Shown here: in pieces, positions 1 to 8,910 of the stretch
Numbering within the stretch: the stretch's first letter is position 1
Layout of the letters: every line of letters begins with the position of its first letter
Source: Patescibacteria group bacterium
GTDB taxonomy: Bacteria; Patescibacteriota; Gracilibacteria; UM-FILTER-43-11
DNA: 42,134 nucleotides
Direction: 5' to 3'
Assembly: GCA_018813295.1 (NCBI GenBank)
Contig: JAHJBZ010000075.1
Span: 1-42,134, forward strand
Notes under the pieces: generated by a model
Databases searched by the model: none
What the model was told of the DNA's origin: nothing
What the model saw: only the letters and a program-made list of their open reading frames with translations
Translations under genes and position numbers: made by a program

Positions 1-186
1 AAATTCCCGACAAAACATTTTATAGCAGAAGAAACTGATGATGGACTACTCATTAAACCAATAATAACTATGGAAAAAGATAAAGATATTATTTCTTACG
101 AAAAAAAGGGGGAAACTGGCTTAATTTTTCCGAAAGGAATAGATCCACAAGTATTAATTGATAAAATTATTGAAATAGATGGATGA
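1..186 (+). CDS. Partial (5' end outside window) antitoxin-like protein, AbrB/MazE/VapB style
   Basis: Frame 1 reads KFPTKHFIAEETDDGLLIKPI...EKKGETGLIFPKGIDPQVLIDKIIEIDG* and overlaps the start of the following RelE-like ORF, as is typical of type II TA pairs. Confidence 0.45.
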   Translation, partial: KFPTKHFIAEETDDGLLIKPIITMEKDKDIISYEKKGETGLIFPKGIDPQVLIDKIIEIDG

Positions 187-424
187 AATTACAAAATTTC
201 TACTAAAATTGCATAAAAAGGAAAGGCAATATTTACAAAGTATTATTTTCCCAAAAATTAGAGATCTAAAATTAAAAGGATTAAGTATTAAAAAAATCAG
301 TGGCTTTTCTTTGTGGCGAATTCGTCACGGGAAAATAAGAATTATATTCGCAAAAATAAATGGAAAAGGAGTTTTGGTCCGAATTGGATTTAGGGGTGGT
401 GATATATATAAAAATTTAAAATAA
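179..424 (+). CDS. RelE/ParE-superfamily toxin-like protein
   Basis: 81 aa; ...SIKKISGFSLWRIRHGKIRIIFAKINGKGVLVRIGFRGGDIY resembles the RelE core (LR.GkyRiiy...); overlaps the upstream antitoxin ORF. Confidence 0.65.
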   Translation: MDEITKFLLKLHKKERQYLQSIIFPKIRDLKLKGLSIKKISGFSLWRIRHGKIRIIFAKINGKGVLVRIGFRGGDIYKNLK

Positions 425-431
425 CTCATAT

Positions 432-481
432 TTGATTTTTTAGGAAATAATCAGCTATACTGATTAAGAAATATTTCCTAA
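432..481 (+). promoter_or_regulatory. Putative promoter of the transporter gene embedded in an inverted repeat
   Basis: TTGATT (432-437), 18 nt, TATACT (456-461); arms TTAGGAAATA (440-449)/TATTTCCTAA (472-481) and AATCAG (449-454)/CTGATT (460-465). Confidence 0.4.
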
Positions 482-486
482 CCAAA

Positions 487-2133
487 ATGATTATGGCACT
501 TCGTCAGCTTTGGAGCTCTCGGACAACTTTTTTGCTAGCCGCAATTGGTTCAGCAGTAGGGCTCGGTAATTTATGGCGCTTTCCTTTCATAGCTTATGAA
601 AATGGTGGAGGCGCTTTTTTAGTTCCTTATTTCGTCGCTCTCCTCACAACTGGTATACCGCTTCTTATGGCGGAATATGCATTTGGCGCACGCAGTAAAA
701 CCGGCGCCCCGCATGCCATGCGCAAAATTTCCCCACGTGTTGAGTGGGTAGGCTGGTGGGCCATACTCACGGGTTTTGTAATAATGACATATTACTTAGC
801 TGTCATGGCATGGAGTTGGTTTTATCTCGTAAAATCTCCATCAATTCCATGGAGTGGAGATGCGAGCGCTTACTTCTACAGTAACGTACTTCAAATTTCC
901 GAAGGCCCAATGCAACTAGGTGGACTGGTTTGGCCACTGGTTTTTGGGGCATTGCTAACATGGATCCTTTGCTACTTCATCACCCGCTGGGGCACAAAAA
1001 GTGTAGGTGCCGTAGTTAAATGGACCGTTCCGCTTCCTTATATATTGCTTATCATTTTACTGGTACACGGCCTAATGAGAGTGGGTTCAGCAGAAGGAAT
1101 TTTATACTACTTAACTCCAACATGGGACGTATTAACAAATCCTAGCGTTTGGATGGCTGCTTATGGACAGGTATTTTTCTCTCTTTCCCTTGGGTTTGGT
1201 GTAATGATAGCTTATGCAAGTTATGTAAAAGAAAAGGAAGACCTGCCATGGCAGGCTACATTTGCAGGGCTTGCTAATTCCGCAACAGAATTCTTTGCAG
1301 GTTTTGTAGTATTTGCAGTATTAGGTGCACTTGCAGCAGTTACTAATGTTTCTGTTTCAGAGGTTGTTGCCGGCGGACCGGGGTTGGCATTTGTCGCATT
1401 TCCAACAGCTTTGGCGGCACTGCCTTTTGCTAAGTTCTTCTCATTTGCATTCTTTTTAATGCTGCTTACTCTTGGAATAGATTCTGCATTCAGCTTATTA
1501 GAAGCTGCAGTCACAGCTATTCAGGACAGATTCCCAAAATGGAAAAGAGGAAGAATTTTATTCTGGCTATGTCTTGTAGGCTTCTTGCTTGGCCTGCTTT
1601 TTGTAACAAATGCAGGACTTTACTGGTTAGATATTGTGGACCACTGGATGAACAGCTATGGTCTTGTTGGTGTAGGACTTGCTGAAGCATTAATCCTAAC
1701 ATTCTTGCTGGGTACCAAAAAACTAAAGTCAGAACTTAACGAACATACAATTCGTCCCGTTGGTTTAATTTGGGAGCTAAGCATATGGTTTATTACCCCA
1801 ATCGCTTTAACAGTTACAATTATACTTTCGCTTAAAGGAGAGTTCACCAATGCCTACGGAGGATACCCACCACTCGCTCTCGCAATAGGAGGTTGGGGGG
1901 TTTGGGCAACCACAATCATTCTTGCTTTATTATTCCAAAAGGATAAGATGAAATGGTTAAAGCTCCTAGGATTCTTACTAATCGTAGCTGTAATTCTTGT
2001 TGGCATGTTTGTTTCTCCAGCTGCAGCTATGGGCTTATTCGGTAGCTTAGTTCTTATCGGTGGTCTATTATGGCTAATAATTATTGATTGGATGAAACGC
2101 AATAAATTAATGCCAAAAGCAGTGAAAAAATAA
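487..2133 (+). CDS. Sodium-dependent transporter, neurotransmitter:sodium symporter (SNF) family
   Basis: 548 aa polytopic protein; N-terminal WSSRTTFLLAAIGSAVGLGNLWRFPFIAYENGGGAFLVPYFVALLTTGIPLLMAEYAFG is the SNF signature region. Confidence 0.95.
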   Translation: MIMALRQLWSSRTTFLLAAIGSAVGLGNLWRFPFIAYENGGGAFLVPYFVALLTTGIPLLMAEYAFGARSKTGAPHAMRKISPRVEWVGWWAILTGFVIMTYYLAVMAWSWFYLVKSPSIPWSGDASAYFYSNVLQISEGPMQLGGLVWPLVFGALLTWILCYFITRWGTKSVGAVVKWTVPLPYILLIILLVHGLMRVGSAEGILYYLTPTWDVLTNPSVWMAAYGQVFFSLSLGFGVMIAYASYVKEKEDLPWQATFAGLANSATEFFAGFVVFAVLGALAAVTNVSVSEVVAGGPGLAFVAFPTALAALPFAKFFSFAFFLMLLTLGIDSAFSLLEAAVTAIQDRFPKWKRGRILFWLCLVGFLLGLLFVTNAGLYWLDIVDHWMNSYGLVGVGLAEALILTFLLGTKKLKSELNEHTIRPVGLIWELSIWFITPIALTVTIILSLKGEFTNAYGGYPPLALAIGGWGVWATTIILALLFQKDKMKWLKLLGFLLIVAVILVGMFVSPAAAMGLFGSLVLIGGLLWLIIIDWMKRNKLMPKAVKK

Positions 2134-2137
2134 TTTC

Positions 2138-2177
2138 AAAACTGTACGGACGCGATATATCGCGTCCGTACAGTTTT
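2138..2177. terminator. 40-bp perfect palindrome between convergent genes, candidate bidirectional terminator
   Basis: AAAACTGTACGGACGCGATATATCGCGTCCGTACAGTTTT; A-run/T-run on both flanks; lies between stops at 2133(+) and 2180(-). Confidence 0.85.
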
Positions 2178-2179
2178 AT

Positions 2180-3856
2180 TTAATATACTTCCTTTAGATA
2201 GCATTCCTCACAATAAACTTTTTCCGGCCTGTCTGGTGAGTAAGTTGTTTTAATGTCGATCTTGCATTTATCGCACCTCCTATCATAAAGCTCTCTTGGA
2301 TTTCTCAAGTTCATTCTGTCTATATGACGCTGGTCAGGACATCTTCGAGATATTGGAATGCCTCCATCGCGATAAAATTGAAGTTCTTGCGGAATAATCT
2401 TATAAAATTTACCGGACTCTTCACATTTAAGAATTTTTTGCGTAATATCATCACCAACATCCTTAATGTTATCAGGAATTTGATAATCAGCACCTTGATA
2501 TACCGCTGAATCTTCTTCTTCATGCCAATTCCATCCTCTCTTGATTACCTCTTTTTTGCTTAAAGGATAGTACTCAGAGGCAAGTGATTCATTATAACCA
2601 TGTGGAGAATATTTAACTGGGAAAAAGTACCCCCATTCCCCTGTTTTCTTCATATGCTCTATTATTTTTGGAACTAATTCTTCGTACTGCTCTTTTGTAT
2701 ATTGTTTGTTGAATATGCAATACTGCTTTCTCTTTAATCCAACACAGCCAAATAAATCTTTTGAGTGAAATATCTGCTCGCAGTACAAAATATTCTGACT
2801 ATGGAAACCATAAAGGGTATAAGCCATGTTAAATGTTTCGATGGTACCCAGTGTCTGATAATTCAGCTCAGGCTTAACGTACATATTTGATGAGTCATAA
2901 ACATCTTTTAATTCAACACCAACCATCACATATCTACAATCTTCACTATCATTAACATCGTAGCAATTGAGACAATTTTTTGAATTTAGAATAAAGTCTC
3001 CAGTAGAATTCTCAGAATTTGTAATGTTGGCATACTTATGAATTCTTTCTTTTCTCATGCTATCTAAAATTTCCGAAGCTTTTTTAAAATTGGTATATGA
3101 ACCAGTAAATTCCGAAATGCGTTTTTTATATTCATCCTTATCTAAAGGCTTATTCATAAAGTAATATTCTTTATTCTTCAAATTTGTACACAGAAAACAA
3201 TTTTTACACCCACTTAGATTTTCCGAAAACCAACAATCGGAACAATTGGTAGCGTAAGAAAGATATTTACAATTATAACTGTCATAAACATTAAAACATT
3301 CATAGCAAAGCTCGCTGTCATACAAATAACTGCAATCGATAGAAGTCTTACATTTTTGAAGAAGTTTTCCATAATAACAATCCTCACAGTATTCGGATGA
3401 ATTAATTAAATGACAATTTCTACAATAACCCGTGCCAGTTGTATATGGACTGTTGTCGTTGCTTACCTGCATAAGTGGCAGCCTTGGAACAGCCTTATGT
3501 AGTTCTGCAAATTGCTCAAAGAAAGGACGGCTAAAATCGAAGTCTCGTCCGTATTCAAGGCCATCCCATGCATCACCATTCCATTCCTCCTGTGTATACA
3601 CTTTATATGGTTCTCCCCATGGAGCTTTTGAGCTATACAACGTTACTATTTGTTTCCCAGACATATCAGACTTACGTTGGTATAAATATTGCTCATTACG
3701 GTGTGCGACTCTACCTTGCGAACGGCAATCCGGACACAAAACAGGTTCTGGCAGATTATATGTTTTATCACCGTAAGTGAATATCATCTTTTTTAGGAAC
3801 TCAATTTCGTCGGGGAATATTTCAAACGATAATTTACATTGTTTACAATTTTGCAT
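2180..3856 (-). CDS. Cys-rich array family protein, member 1
   Basis: Start trimmed from ORF 3979 to MQNCKQCKLSFEIFPDE, matching other members; C-term ...CDKCKIDIKTTYSPDRPEKVYCEECYLKEVY. Confidence 0.85.
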   Translation of the reverse strand: MQNCKQCKLSFEIFPDEIEFLKKMIFTYGDKTYNLPEPVLCPDCRSQGRVAHRNEQYLYQRKSDMSGKQIVTLYSSKAPWGEPYKVYTQEEWNGDAWDGLEYGRDFDFSRPFFEQFAELHKAVPRLPLMQVSNDNSPYTTGTGYCRNCHLINSSEYCEDCYYGKLLQKCKTSIDCSYLYDSELCYECFNVYDSYNCKYLSYATNCSDCWFSENLSGCKNCFLCTNLKNKEYYFMNKPLDKDEYKKRISEFTGSYTNFKKASEILDSMRKERIHKYANITNSENSTGDFILNSKNCLNCYDVNDSEDCRYVMVGVELKDVYDSSNMYVKPELNYQTLGTIETFNMAYTLYGFHSQNILYCEQIFHSKDLFGCVGLKRKQYCIFNKQYTKEQYEELVPKIIEHMKKTGEWGYFFPVKYSPHGYNESLASEYYPLSKKEVIKRGWNWHEEEDSAVYQGADYQIPDNIKDVGDDITQKILKCEESGKFYKIIPQELQFYRDGGIPISRRCPDQRHIDRMNLRNPRELYDRRCDKCKIDIKTTYSPDRPEKVYCEECYLKEVY

Positions 3857-3902
3857 AAAAAATAAATTAATTGATAAAACAATACTTTTTGATGCTGTCA
3901 AT

Positions 3903-3930
3903 ATTTTATCATATACTGTAAATATGTCAA
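3903..3930 (-). promoter_or_regulatory. Predicted promoter of Cys-rich member 1
   Basis: Minus strand TTGACA (3930-3925), 16 nt, TAAAAT (3908-3903); TGTCAATA occurs twice (3896-3903, 3925-3932). Confidence 0.55.
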
Positions 3931-3973
3931 TACAACAGATATTAATAAATCTTAAAAAAGGTATCTTTTTGGC

Positions 3974-4023
3974 TTGCAATAAGCATTTTAGTGTGATAGA
4001 ATAAGTGTAGAAACATTTCTACA
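3974..4023 (+). promoter_or_regulatory. Predicted promoter and operator-like palindrome of the first trmB-like gene
   Basis: TTGCAA (3974-3979), 17 nt, TAGAAT (3997-4002); TGTAGAAA-CA-TTTCTACA (4006-4023) between -10 and start codon. Confidence 0.5.
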
Positions 4024-4027
4024 ACAT

Positions 4028-4789
4028 ATGCTAGTCTCCGACCTAGAACAACTCGGCCTAAGCGAAGAAGAAGCAAAAGTATATCTTGCTGTTTTAGAAT
4101 TAGGTGGTTCATACGTAAGCGCAATCGCCAAAAAAGCAAAAGTACATCGCGTAAGCTGTTATCACACTTTGGACAACCTCGCCAAAAAAGGAGTGATTAG
4201 TACTTTTACAAAAGACAAGATGAAGTACTACTCCATAGATAGTCCAAAGATCCTGGTAAATCAAATGGAAGAGAGGTTACATAAAGCAGAGAAGCTTTTG
4301 CCGGAACTTCTCTCAATTACAAACGCATTAGCCTATAAACCTAAAATCCAATATTACGAAGGAATTCAGGGAATTAAGAATATTTTTGAAGACACACTAA
4401 CAGCCGAAGGTGAACTTCTTGGTTATACCAATCTGGCTGAACTGCCGGAAGTAGTAACTGAAGAATATCTAAGAGATTATGCAAAACAAAAAATAGAGAG
4501 TGGTATAAAAACCCGTATGTTATCACCTATTTCAAAGCACGCGTTGAAATATACGAAAAAATATTACCCAAAAAACTTTGATACAAATCTGGTGGAAATA
4601 TTTTTCATAAACCCAAAAGAATTTATGTTCGAATATGAGATAAATATATATGGAGATAAGGTATCAATAGTCTCATTAAACCCAAACGAACTAATGGGTA
4701 TGATTATTGAAAGTCCAATTTACGCAAAAACCCAGCGAGCTATTTTTAATCTGGCATGGCTGGGAGCTACGAGTTTTATAGCTCGTTAA
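4028..4789 (+). CDS. TrmB-family (sugar-type) HTH transcriptional regulator
   Basis: 253 aa; LEQLGLSEEEAKVYLAVLELGGSYVSAIAKKAKVHRVSCYHTLDNLAKKGVIS is a TrmB-type winged HTH; close paralog at 24233-24994. Confidence 0.85.
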   Translation: MLVSDLEQLGLSEEEAKVYLAVLELGGSYVSAIAKKAKVHRVSCYHTLDNLAKKGVISTFTKDKMKYYSIDSPKILVNQMEERLHKAEKLLPELLSITNALAYKPKIQYYEGIQGIKNIFEDTLTAEGELLGYTNLAELPEVVTEEYLRDYAKQKIESGIKTRMLSPISKHALKYTKKYYPKNFDTNLVEIFFINPKEFMFEYEINIYGDKVSIVSLNPNELMGMIIESPIYAKTQRAIFNLAWLGATSFIAR

Positions 4790-4875
4790 CTTATTGTAAT
4801 TTTTTGATTTTCATTTGACAGGTAAACAAATGTTTACTACACTTTAAACAATATTTAGTATTTAAATGAATTATT

Positions 4876-5475
4876 ATGGACAATAATGAGCCTAGAGGTA
4901 TCACAATATCTAAAAAATCAATTATCCCCAAAGAACGTATTGAAGGGGTTGTTTATGCCATACGCAATAAGAAAGTAATGCTGGACAAAGATTTAGGAAA
5001 ACTTTATGGAATTGAAACTCGTAGTCTTATTCAAGCTGTAAAGAGAAACCTTGAACGTTTTCCCGAAGATTTTGCATTCCAACTAACCAAAGAAGAATTT
5101 AATTTTTTGAAATGCCAAATTGGCATTTCAAACGAAAATTCTTTGAGATCACAAACTGTGATCTCAAAAGGTCGTGGTGGTCGCCGCACACTACCATATG
5201 CCTTCACAGAACAAGGAGTCGCAATGTTATCGAGCGTACTACGTAGCCCACAAGCAATTAAGGTAAATATCGAAATTATCCGCACTTTTATAAAGCTACG
5301 CCAAGCAATTCAATCCCACAAAGAATTAGCAAAAGAGCTATCGGAAATTAAAGAGTTTATGCTAAAAAATTCAAACAAAAACAACCGTGAATTCCGTCGC
5401 ATCTGGCAAGCAATTGAAAAACTAACAAATACAGACAAAAAAGAGCTTAAGAAAATTGGCTTCAATTTAAATTAA
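4876..5475 (+). CDS. ORF6N-domain protein
   Basis: 199 aa; VVYAIRNKKVMLDKDLGKLYGIETRSLIQAVKRNLERFPEDFAFQLTKEEF...GGRRTLPYAFTEQGVAMLSSVLRS is the ORF6N signature. Confidence 0.9.
   Translation: MDNNEPRGITISKKSIIPKERIEGVVYAIRNKKVMLDKDLGKLYGIETRSLIQAVKRNLERFPEDFAFQLTKEEFNFLKCQIGISNENSLRSQTVISKGRGGRRTLPYAFTEQGVAMLSSVLRSPQAIKVNIEIIRTFIKLRQAIQSHKELAKELSEIKEFMLKNSNKNNREFRRIWQAIEKLTNTDKKELKKIGFNLN
5106..5132. repeat. Intragenic palindrome 1 of ORF6N gene 1
   Basis: TTTGAAATGCCA-AAT-TGGCATTTCAAA, perfect 12-bp arms, 3-nt loop. Confidence 0.95.
5142..5168. repeat. Intragenic palindrome 2 of ORF6N gene 1
   Basis: TTTGAGATCACA-AAC-TGTGATCTCAAA, perfect 12-bp arms, 3-nt loop. Confidence 0.95.
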
Positions 5476-7139
5476 TAAACTTCAGAAAGATAGCATTTCT
5501 CACAATAAACCTTCTCTGGTCTGTCTGGAGCATAAGACGTACGAATATCAATACCACATTTACCACATTTCCTATCCCAAAGTTTGCGCGGATTACGACG
5601 AGCAAGTCTGTTTTTATGACGTACCTCAGGGCAGTACACAGGAATAGGAATATTATTTTCCTTATAAAACTTAAATTCTTGCGGAATTATCTTGTAAGGC
5701 CTACCAGTTTTCTCACATGTAAGAATTTTGTCACAAATACTCTTATCTACATCTAAAATTGAATCTGGAATTTCGAATTTCTCAGCAGGTGACTGAATTG
5801 GAGGTTCATCAGCCCACTTGACACCAATTTTTTCAGCATACTCTTTAGTGATAGGTAAATAATCTTGGCCAACAGTTTGATTGTAGGCAAGCGGAGAAAC
5901 CCACATCGGGAAAAACTCACCCCATTCGTCTGTTTTCTGCATATACTCTATGATTTTTGGAACAAGTTTTTCATATTCTTCTTTAGTATATTGTTTATTC
6001 AAAATACAATATTTTTTATTCCTCAAAGACACACAAGCAAAAATATTTCGGCAGTTCATTGAATAATATGAATAAAGAACATTATCTCCATTGTAAGTGG
6101 AAATAGAGAATAAAACGTGATAACTATTATCTCCTACTTCCATACACTCATAACATTCGCTCGACGGAAAACCCCAAGCATAAATATCCATTGAATTTTT
6201 AGCCTCATTAAACCAAGTGCAGTACTTACAGTCTTCAAGTTTATTTACATCAAAACACTCAAAAGTATTACGAGACTCATTAATTCCATTTCCTGTAACA
6301 TTTTCATTCAATTCACCGAGCATATATTTATGAGGATACTGCAAACGATGTTTTTCAAAAAACTCAGCAGCTTCCATAACGCGACTTCGACGATCAAGTT
6401 GCAGCTTACTAATCCTTTCTTCGTATTTTTCTTTAGTTAATTGTTCGTTCATAAACACATACTCCTTCCCGACCAAATTGACTGAACCGAAACAATACCT
6501 GCAGTTTCTACAGTTATATAAAAAGTATGAATCACTGCAATTATGGCAATTAAAAGCATATTTTAAGTTATAACAATCTTTAGAATCAACACATTCATAA
6601 CAAAGTTCACACTTACTGATAAAACTGATATCAACACAGCTCAGACAAGAATTTAAAAAATTGCCGTAATAACAGTCCTCATTATGATTTGCACCTGCAA
6701 CCAAATAACAATTTTTATTCCAGGAAGCACAATTTATATAATCGCAATTCTCATTCCCCTGTTTAGAAAGAGCTTGCAATGGAACAACCTTAAGTAAATC
6801 AAGATATTGGTCAAAAAACGGACGTGAAAAATCAAAGTCACGCCCATATTCCACTGGACTCCAATCATCCGTCCACCACTCATCATGCCCATACACCTTA
6901 AAATCAGCTTCTGGAGGATAAAATGAAAGTATTGTTTTACCTGAAAAATCACTTTTCCTTTTAAATAAATTTAATTCCGCCCGCCAAATCATACGCCTTT
7001 GACTGCGACACTGAGGACACAAAGTCGGCTCAGGAATCGCATACTTCTTATCACCTACTGTGATACTCAATTGATCCAGAAGCTTGCGGTCCCAATCTAC
7101 GATCTCAAAGCCGGTGTTGCATTGTTTGCAGTCTGGCAT
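5472..7139 (-). CDS. Cys-rich array family protein, member 2
   Basis: Start placed at MPDCKQCNTGFEIVDWD by family alignment; stop overlaps the stop of the convergent ORF6N gene at TTAA 5472-5475; ends CGKCGIDIRTSYAPDRPEKVYCEKCYLSEVY. Confidence 0.85.
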   Translation of the reverse strand: MPDCKQCNTGFEIVDWDRKLLDQLSITVGDKKYAIPEPTLCPQCRSQRRMIWRAELNLFKRKSDFSGKTILSFYPPEADFKVYGHDEWWTDDWSPVEYGRDFDFSRPFFDQYLDLLKVVPLQALSKQGNENCDYINCASWNKNCYLVAGANHNEDCYYGNFLNSCLSCVDISFISKCELCYECVDSKDCYNLKYAFNCHNCSDSYFLYNCRNCRYCFGSVNLVGKEYVFMNEQLTKEKYEERISKLQLDRRSRVMEAAEFFEKHRLQYPHKYMLGELNENVTGNGINESRNTFECFDVNKLEDCKYCTWFNEAKNSMDIYAWGFPSSECYECMEVGDNSYHVLFSISTYNGDNVLYSYYSMNCRNIFACVSLRNKKYCILNKQYTKEEYEKLVPKIIEYMQKTDEWGEFFPMWVSPLAYNQTVGQDYLPITKEYAEKIGVKWADEPPIQSPAEKFEIPDSILDVDKSICDKILTCEKTGRPYKIIPQEFKFYKENNIPIPVYCPEVRHKNRLARRNPRKLWDRKCGKCGIDIRTSYAPDRPEKVYCEKCYLSEVY

Positions 7140-8827
7140 TAATAGGCTTCTTTTAAATAACAATCCTCACAATAAACCTTCTCCTGTCTATCAGGCGAGT
7201 AAGTAGTTTGAATTATTTTCTGACAGCTATCGCACTTCCCCCCATAAAGATGACGAGGGTTACGACGATGAAAGCGATCCAAATGACGCTGATCGGGAGA
7301 TCTGCGCGGGATAGGAAGATTCTGATCACGATAAAACTTTAATTCTTGAGAAATAATCCTAAAAGGTTTTCCCGTAACCTCACATACAATGGCCCAATCT
7401 AAAATATCATCCGGAATGTCTTTGATGTTATCCGGTAACCGATTTGCGGGAATTGTTTTATCAACTTTCGGCAGTGGTGGTTCATAATCATCCCACTTAA
7501 ATCCTTTTATAAGTGCTTCTTCTTTTTCAAGAGGATAATACATTTGCGCTGAAGTTTTGTTGTAACCAAAAAGTGAAATACTAGAGGAGAAAAAATTTCC
7601 CCACTCTCCTGTAGACTGCATATGTTCAATGATTTTAGAAACAAGTCCTTCATATTCCTCTTTTGAATATTGTTTATTTAAAATGCAATAAGTTTTTTGC
7701 TGCATATTTACACATCCAAAACAGTTTTTTGATCTTTCCATATACCAGCAATAAATCAAATCAGCAGAACTGACGTGACAGTTGTCACAAAAAAGTAAAT
7801 GATAGCTATTTTCACCGCTTATCGTACATTCATAAGACTGCTGAAGATTCAGACCATATTGATAAATATCATAAACATTCTTAGCACCTGTTACCACTTG
7901 ATATAAATATTTCCCATTTTCAACATCTTCACAATCAAAGCTCGAATGAACATCCTTACAATTATTCAGATAATTTCCTGAACAATTTTGTAAATTATGC
8001 CCCTGAAATTCCTTAAAAGGTACATTTTTTTCGATTTCCCGTCTCTCATCCTTATATTTTTGATACTGACTATAATCCCCTAGATCTATTTCAGACATAT
8101 GCTTTTCATATTCTTCTTTGGAAAGTTGTTCATTCTTATAACAATATTCTTTTTCACGCAATCCCACACAGAGAAAACAATTCTTGCAACCAATACAATC
8201 TCGAAGGAATGCACTTGAATGACAGTTTATACAATCCTGACATCCTTTTAAGCCATAGCTCTTATGAACGTAAATTGAATCGTAACAAAGTTCACATTGA
8301 AGGTTATAAAAACCATCCACACAAAAGATATTTTTCTTAAAACCATACCCGTAATAACAATCTTCACAAAAATCGGCATGCATAATCAAATAACAATTTT
8401 TGCATGAGCCAGCATAATGTATGTATTCTGAATTTTGAATAGTGCCTTGAGTATTAAGCGCTAAAGTCGGCACACTTTTTTTGAGCTCAAGGAGCTGCTC
8501 GAAAAAAGGACGAGAGAAATCAAAATCCCTGCCATAATCAATTGGATTCCATTTATCGCTATGCCAACATTCACGACAGTAAATTGGTTGATTGTTATGC
8601 GGAGGTTGCTCAGTTAATGTCCTTTTTTTACACATTCCACACTCACCAGAATACAAGTGTCTTTCGTTACAAAAAGAGAGCCGTCGTTGCTGCCTGCAAT
8701 CCGGACATAAAGTTGGTTCTGGAATTAAATACTTTTTACCGTTAAACTCCGGACTCACCATTTCATAAAACTTGCGGTCCTGATCTGTGACTTCAAACCC
8801 TACATTGCATTGTTTGCAGTTTTTCAT
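7139..8827 (-). CDS. Cys-rich array family protein, member 3
   Basis: 562 aa; MKNCKQCNVGFEVTDQDRKFYE...; stop overlaps the start of member 2 (TAATG), suggesting translational coupling. Confidence 0.9.
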   Translation of the reverse strand: MKNCKQCNVGFEVTDQDRKFYEMVSPEFNGKKYLIPEPTLCPDCRQQRRLSFCNERHLYSGECGMCKKRTLTEQPPHNNQPIYCRECWHSDKWNPIDYGRDFDFSRPFFEQLLELKKSVPTLALNTQGTIQNSEYIHYAGSCKNCYLIMHADFCEDCYYGYGFKKNIFCVDGFYNLQCELCYDSIYVHKSYGLKGCQDCINCHSSAFLRDCIGCKNCFLCVGLREKEYCYKNEQLSKEEYEKHMSEIDLGDYSQYQKYKDERREIEKNVPFKEFQGHNLQNCSGNYLNNCKDVHSSFDCEDVENGKYLYQVVTGAKNVYDIYQYGLNLQQSYECTISGENSYHLLFCDNCHVSSADLIYCWYMERSKNCFGCVNMQQKTYCILNKQYSKEEYEGLVSKIIEHMQSTGEWGNFFSSSISLFGYNKTSAQMYYPLEKEEALIKGFKWDDYEPPLPKVDKTIPANRLPDNIKDIPDDILDWAIVCEVTGKPFRIISQELKFYRDQNLPIPRRSPDQRHLDRFHRRNPRHLYGGKCDSCQKIIQTTYSPDRQEKVYCEDCYLKEAY

Positions 8828-8910
8828 AATTTCTAATTGGTGTTCTAATTGGTGGCCTTATCGGTGTACACCCATCAGGTCACCAATTAGACCCCCGCCG
8901 AAGGCAGGAA
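8828..8910. repeat. Intergenic hairpin spacer, family 1
   Basis: TCTAATTGGTG (8844-8854)/CACCAATTAGA (8881-8891) around GGTGTACACC; ends CCCCCGCCGAAGGCAGGAATTAAT. Confidence 0.85.

Noticed and set aside
1221-2102. Minus-strand ORFs (97, 61, 64, 82 aa) within the transporter gene
   Set aside because: Shadow ORFs opposite a confidently assigned CDS; low-complexity translations without domain signatures
3432-3780. Plus-strand ORFs (114 and 70 aa) opposite Cys-rich member 1, and similar antisense ORFs in other members
   Set aside because: They arise from the complement of the conserved Cys/Tyr-rich coding sequence; no independent start signals or family resemblance
4876-5475. Prophage remnant, because ORF6N domains occur in phages
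   Set aside because: No integrase, capsid, terminase or lysis genes nearby; ORF6N genes also occur singly in bacterial chromosomes
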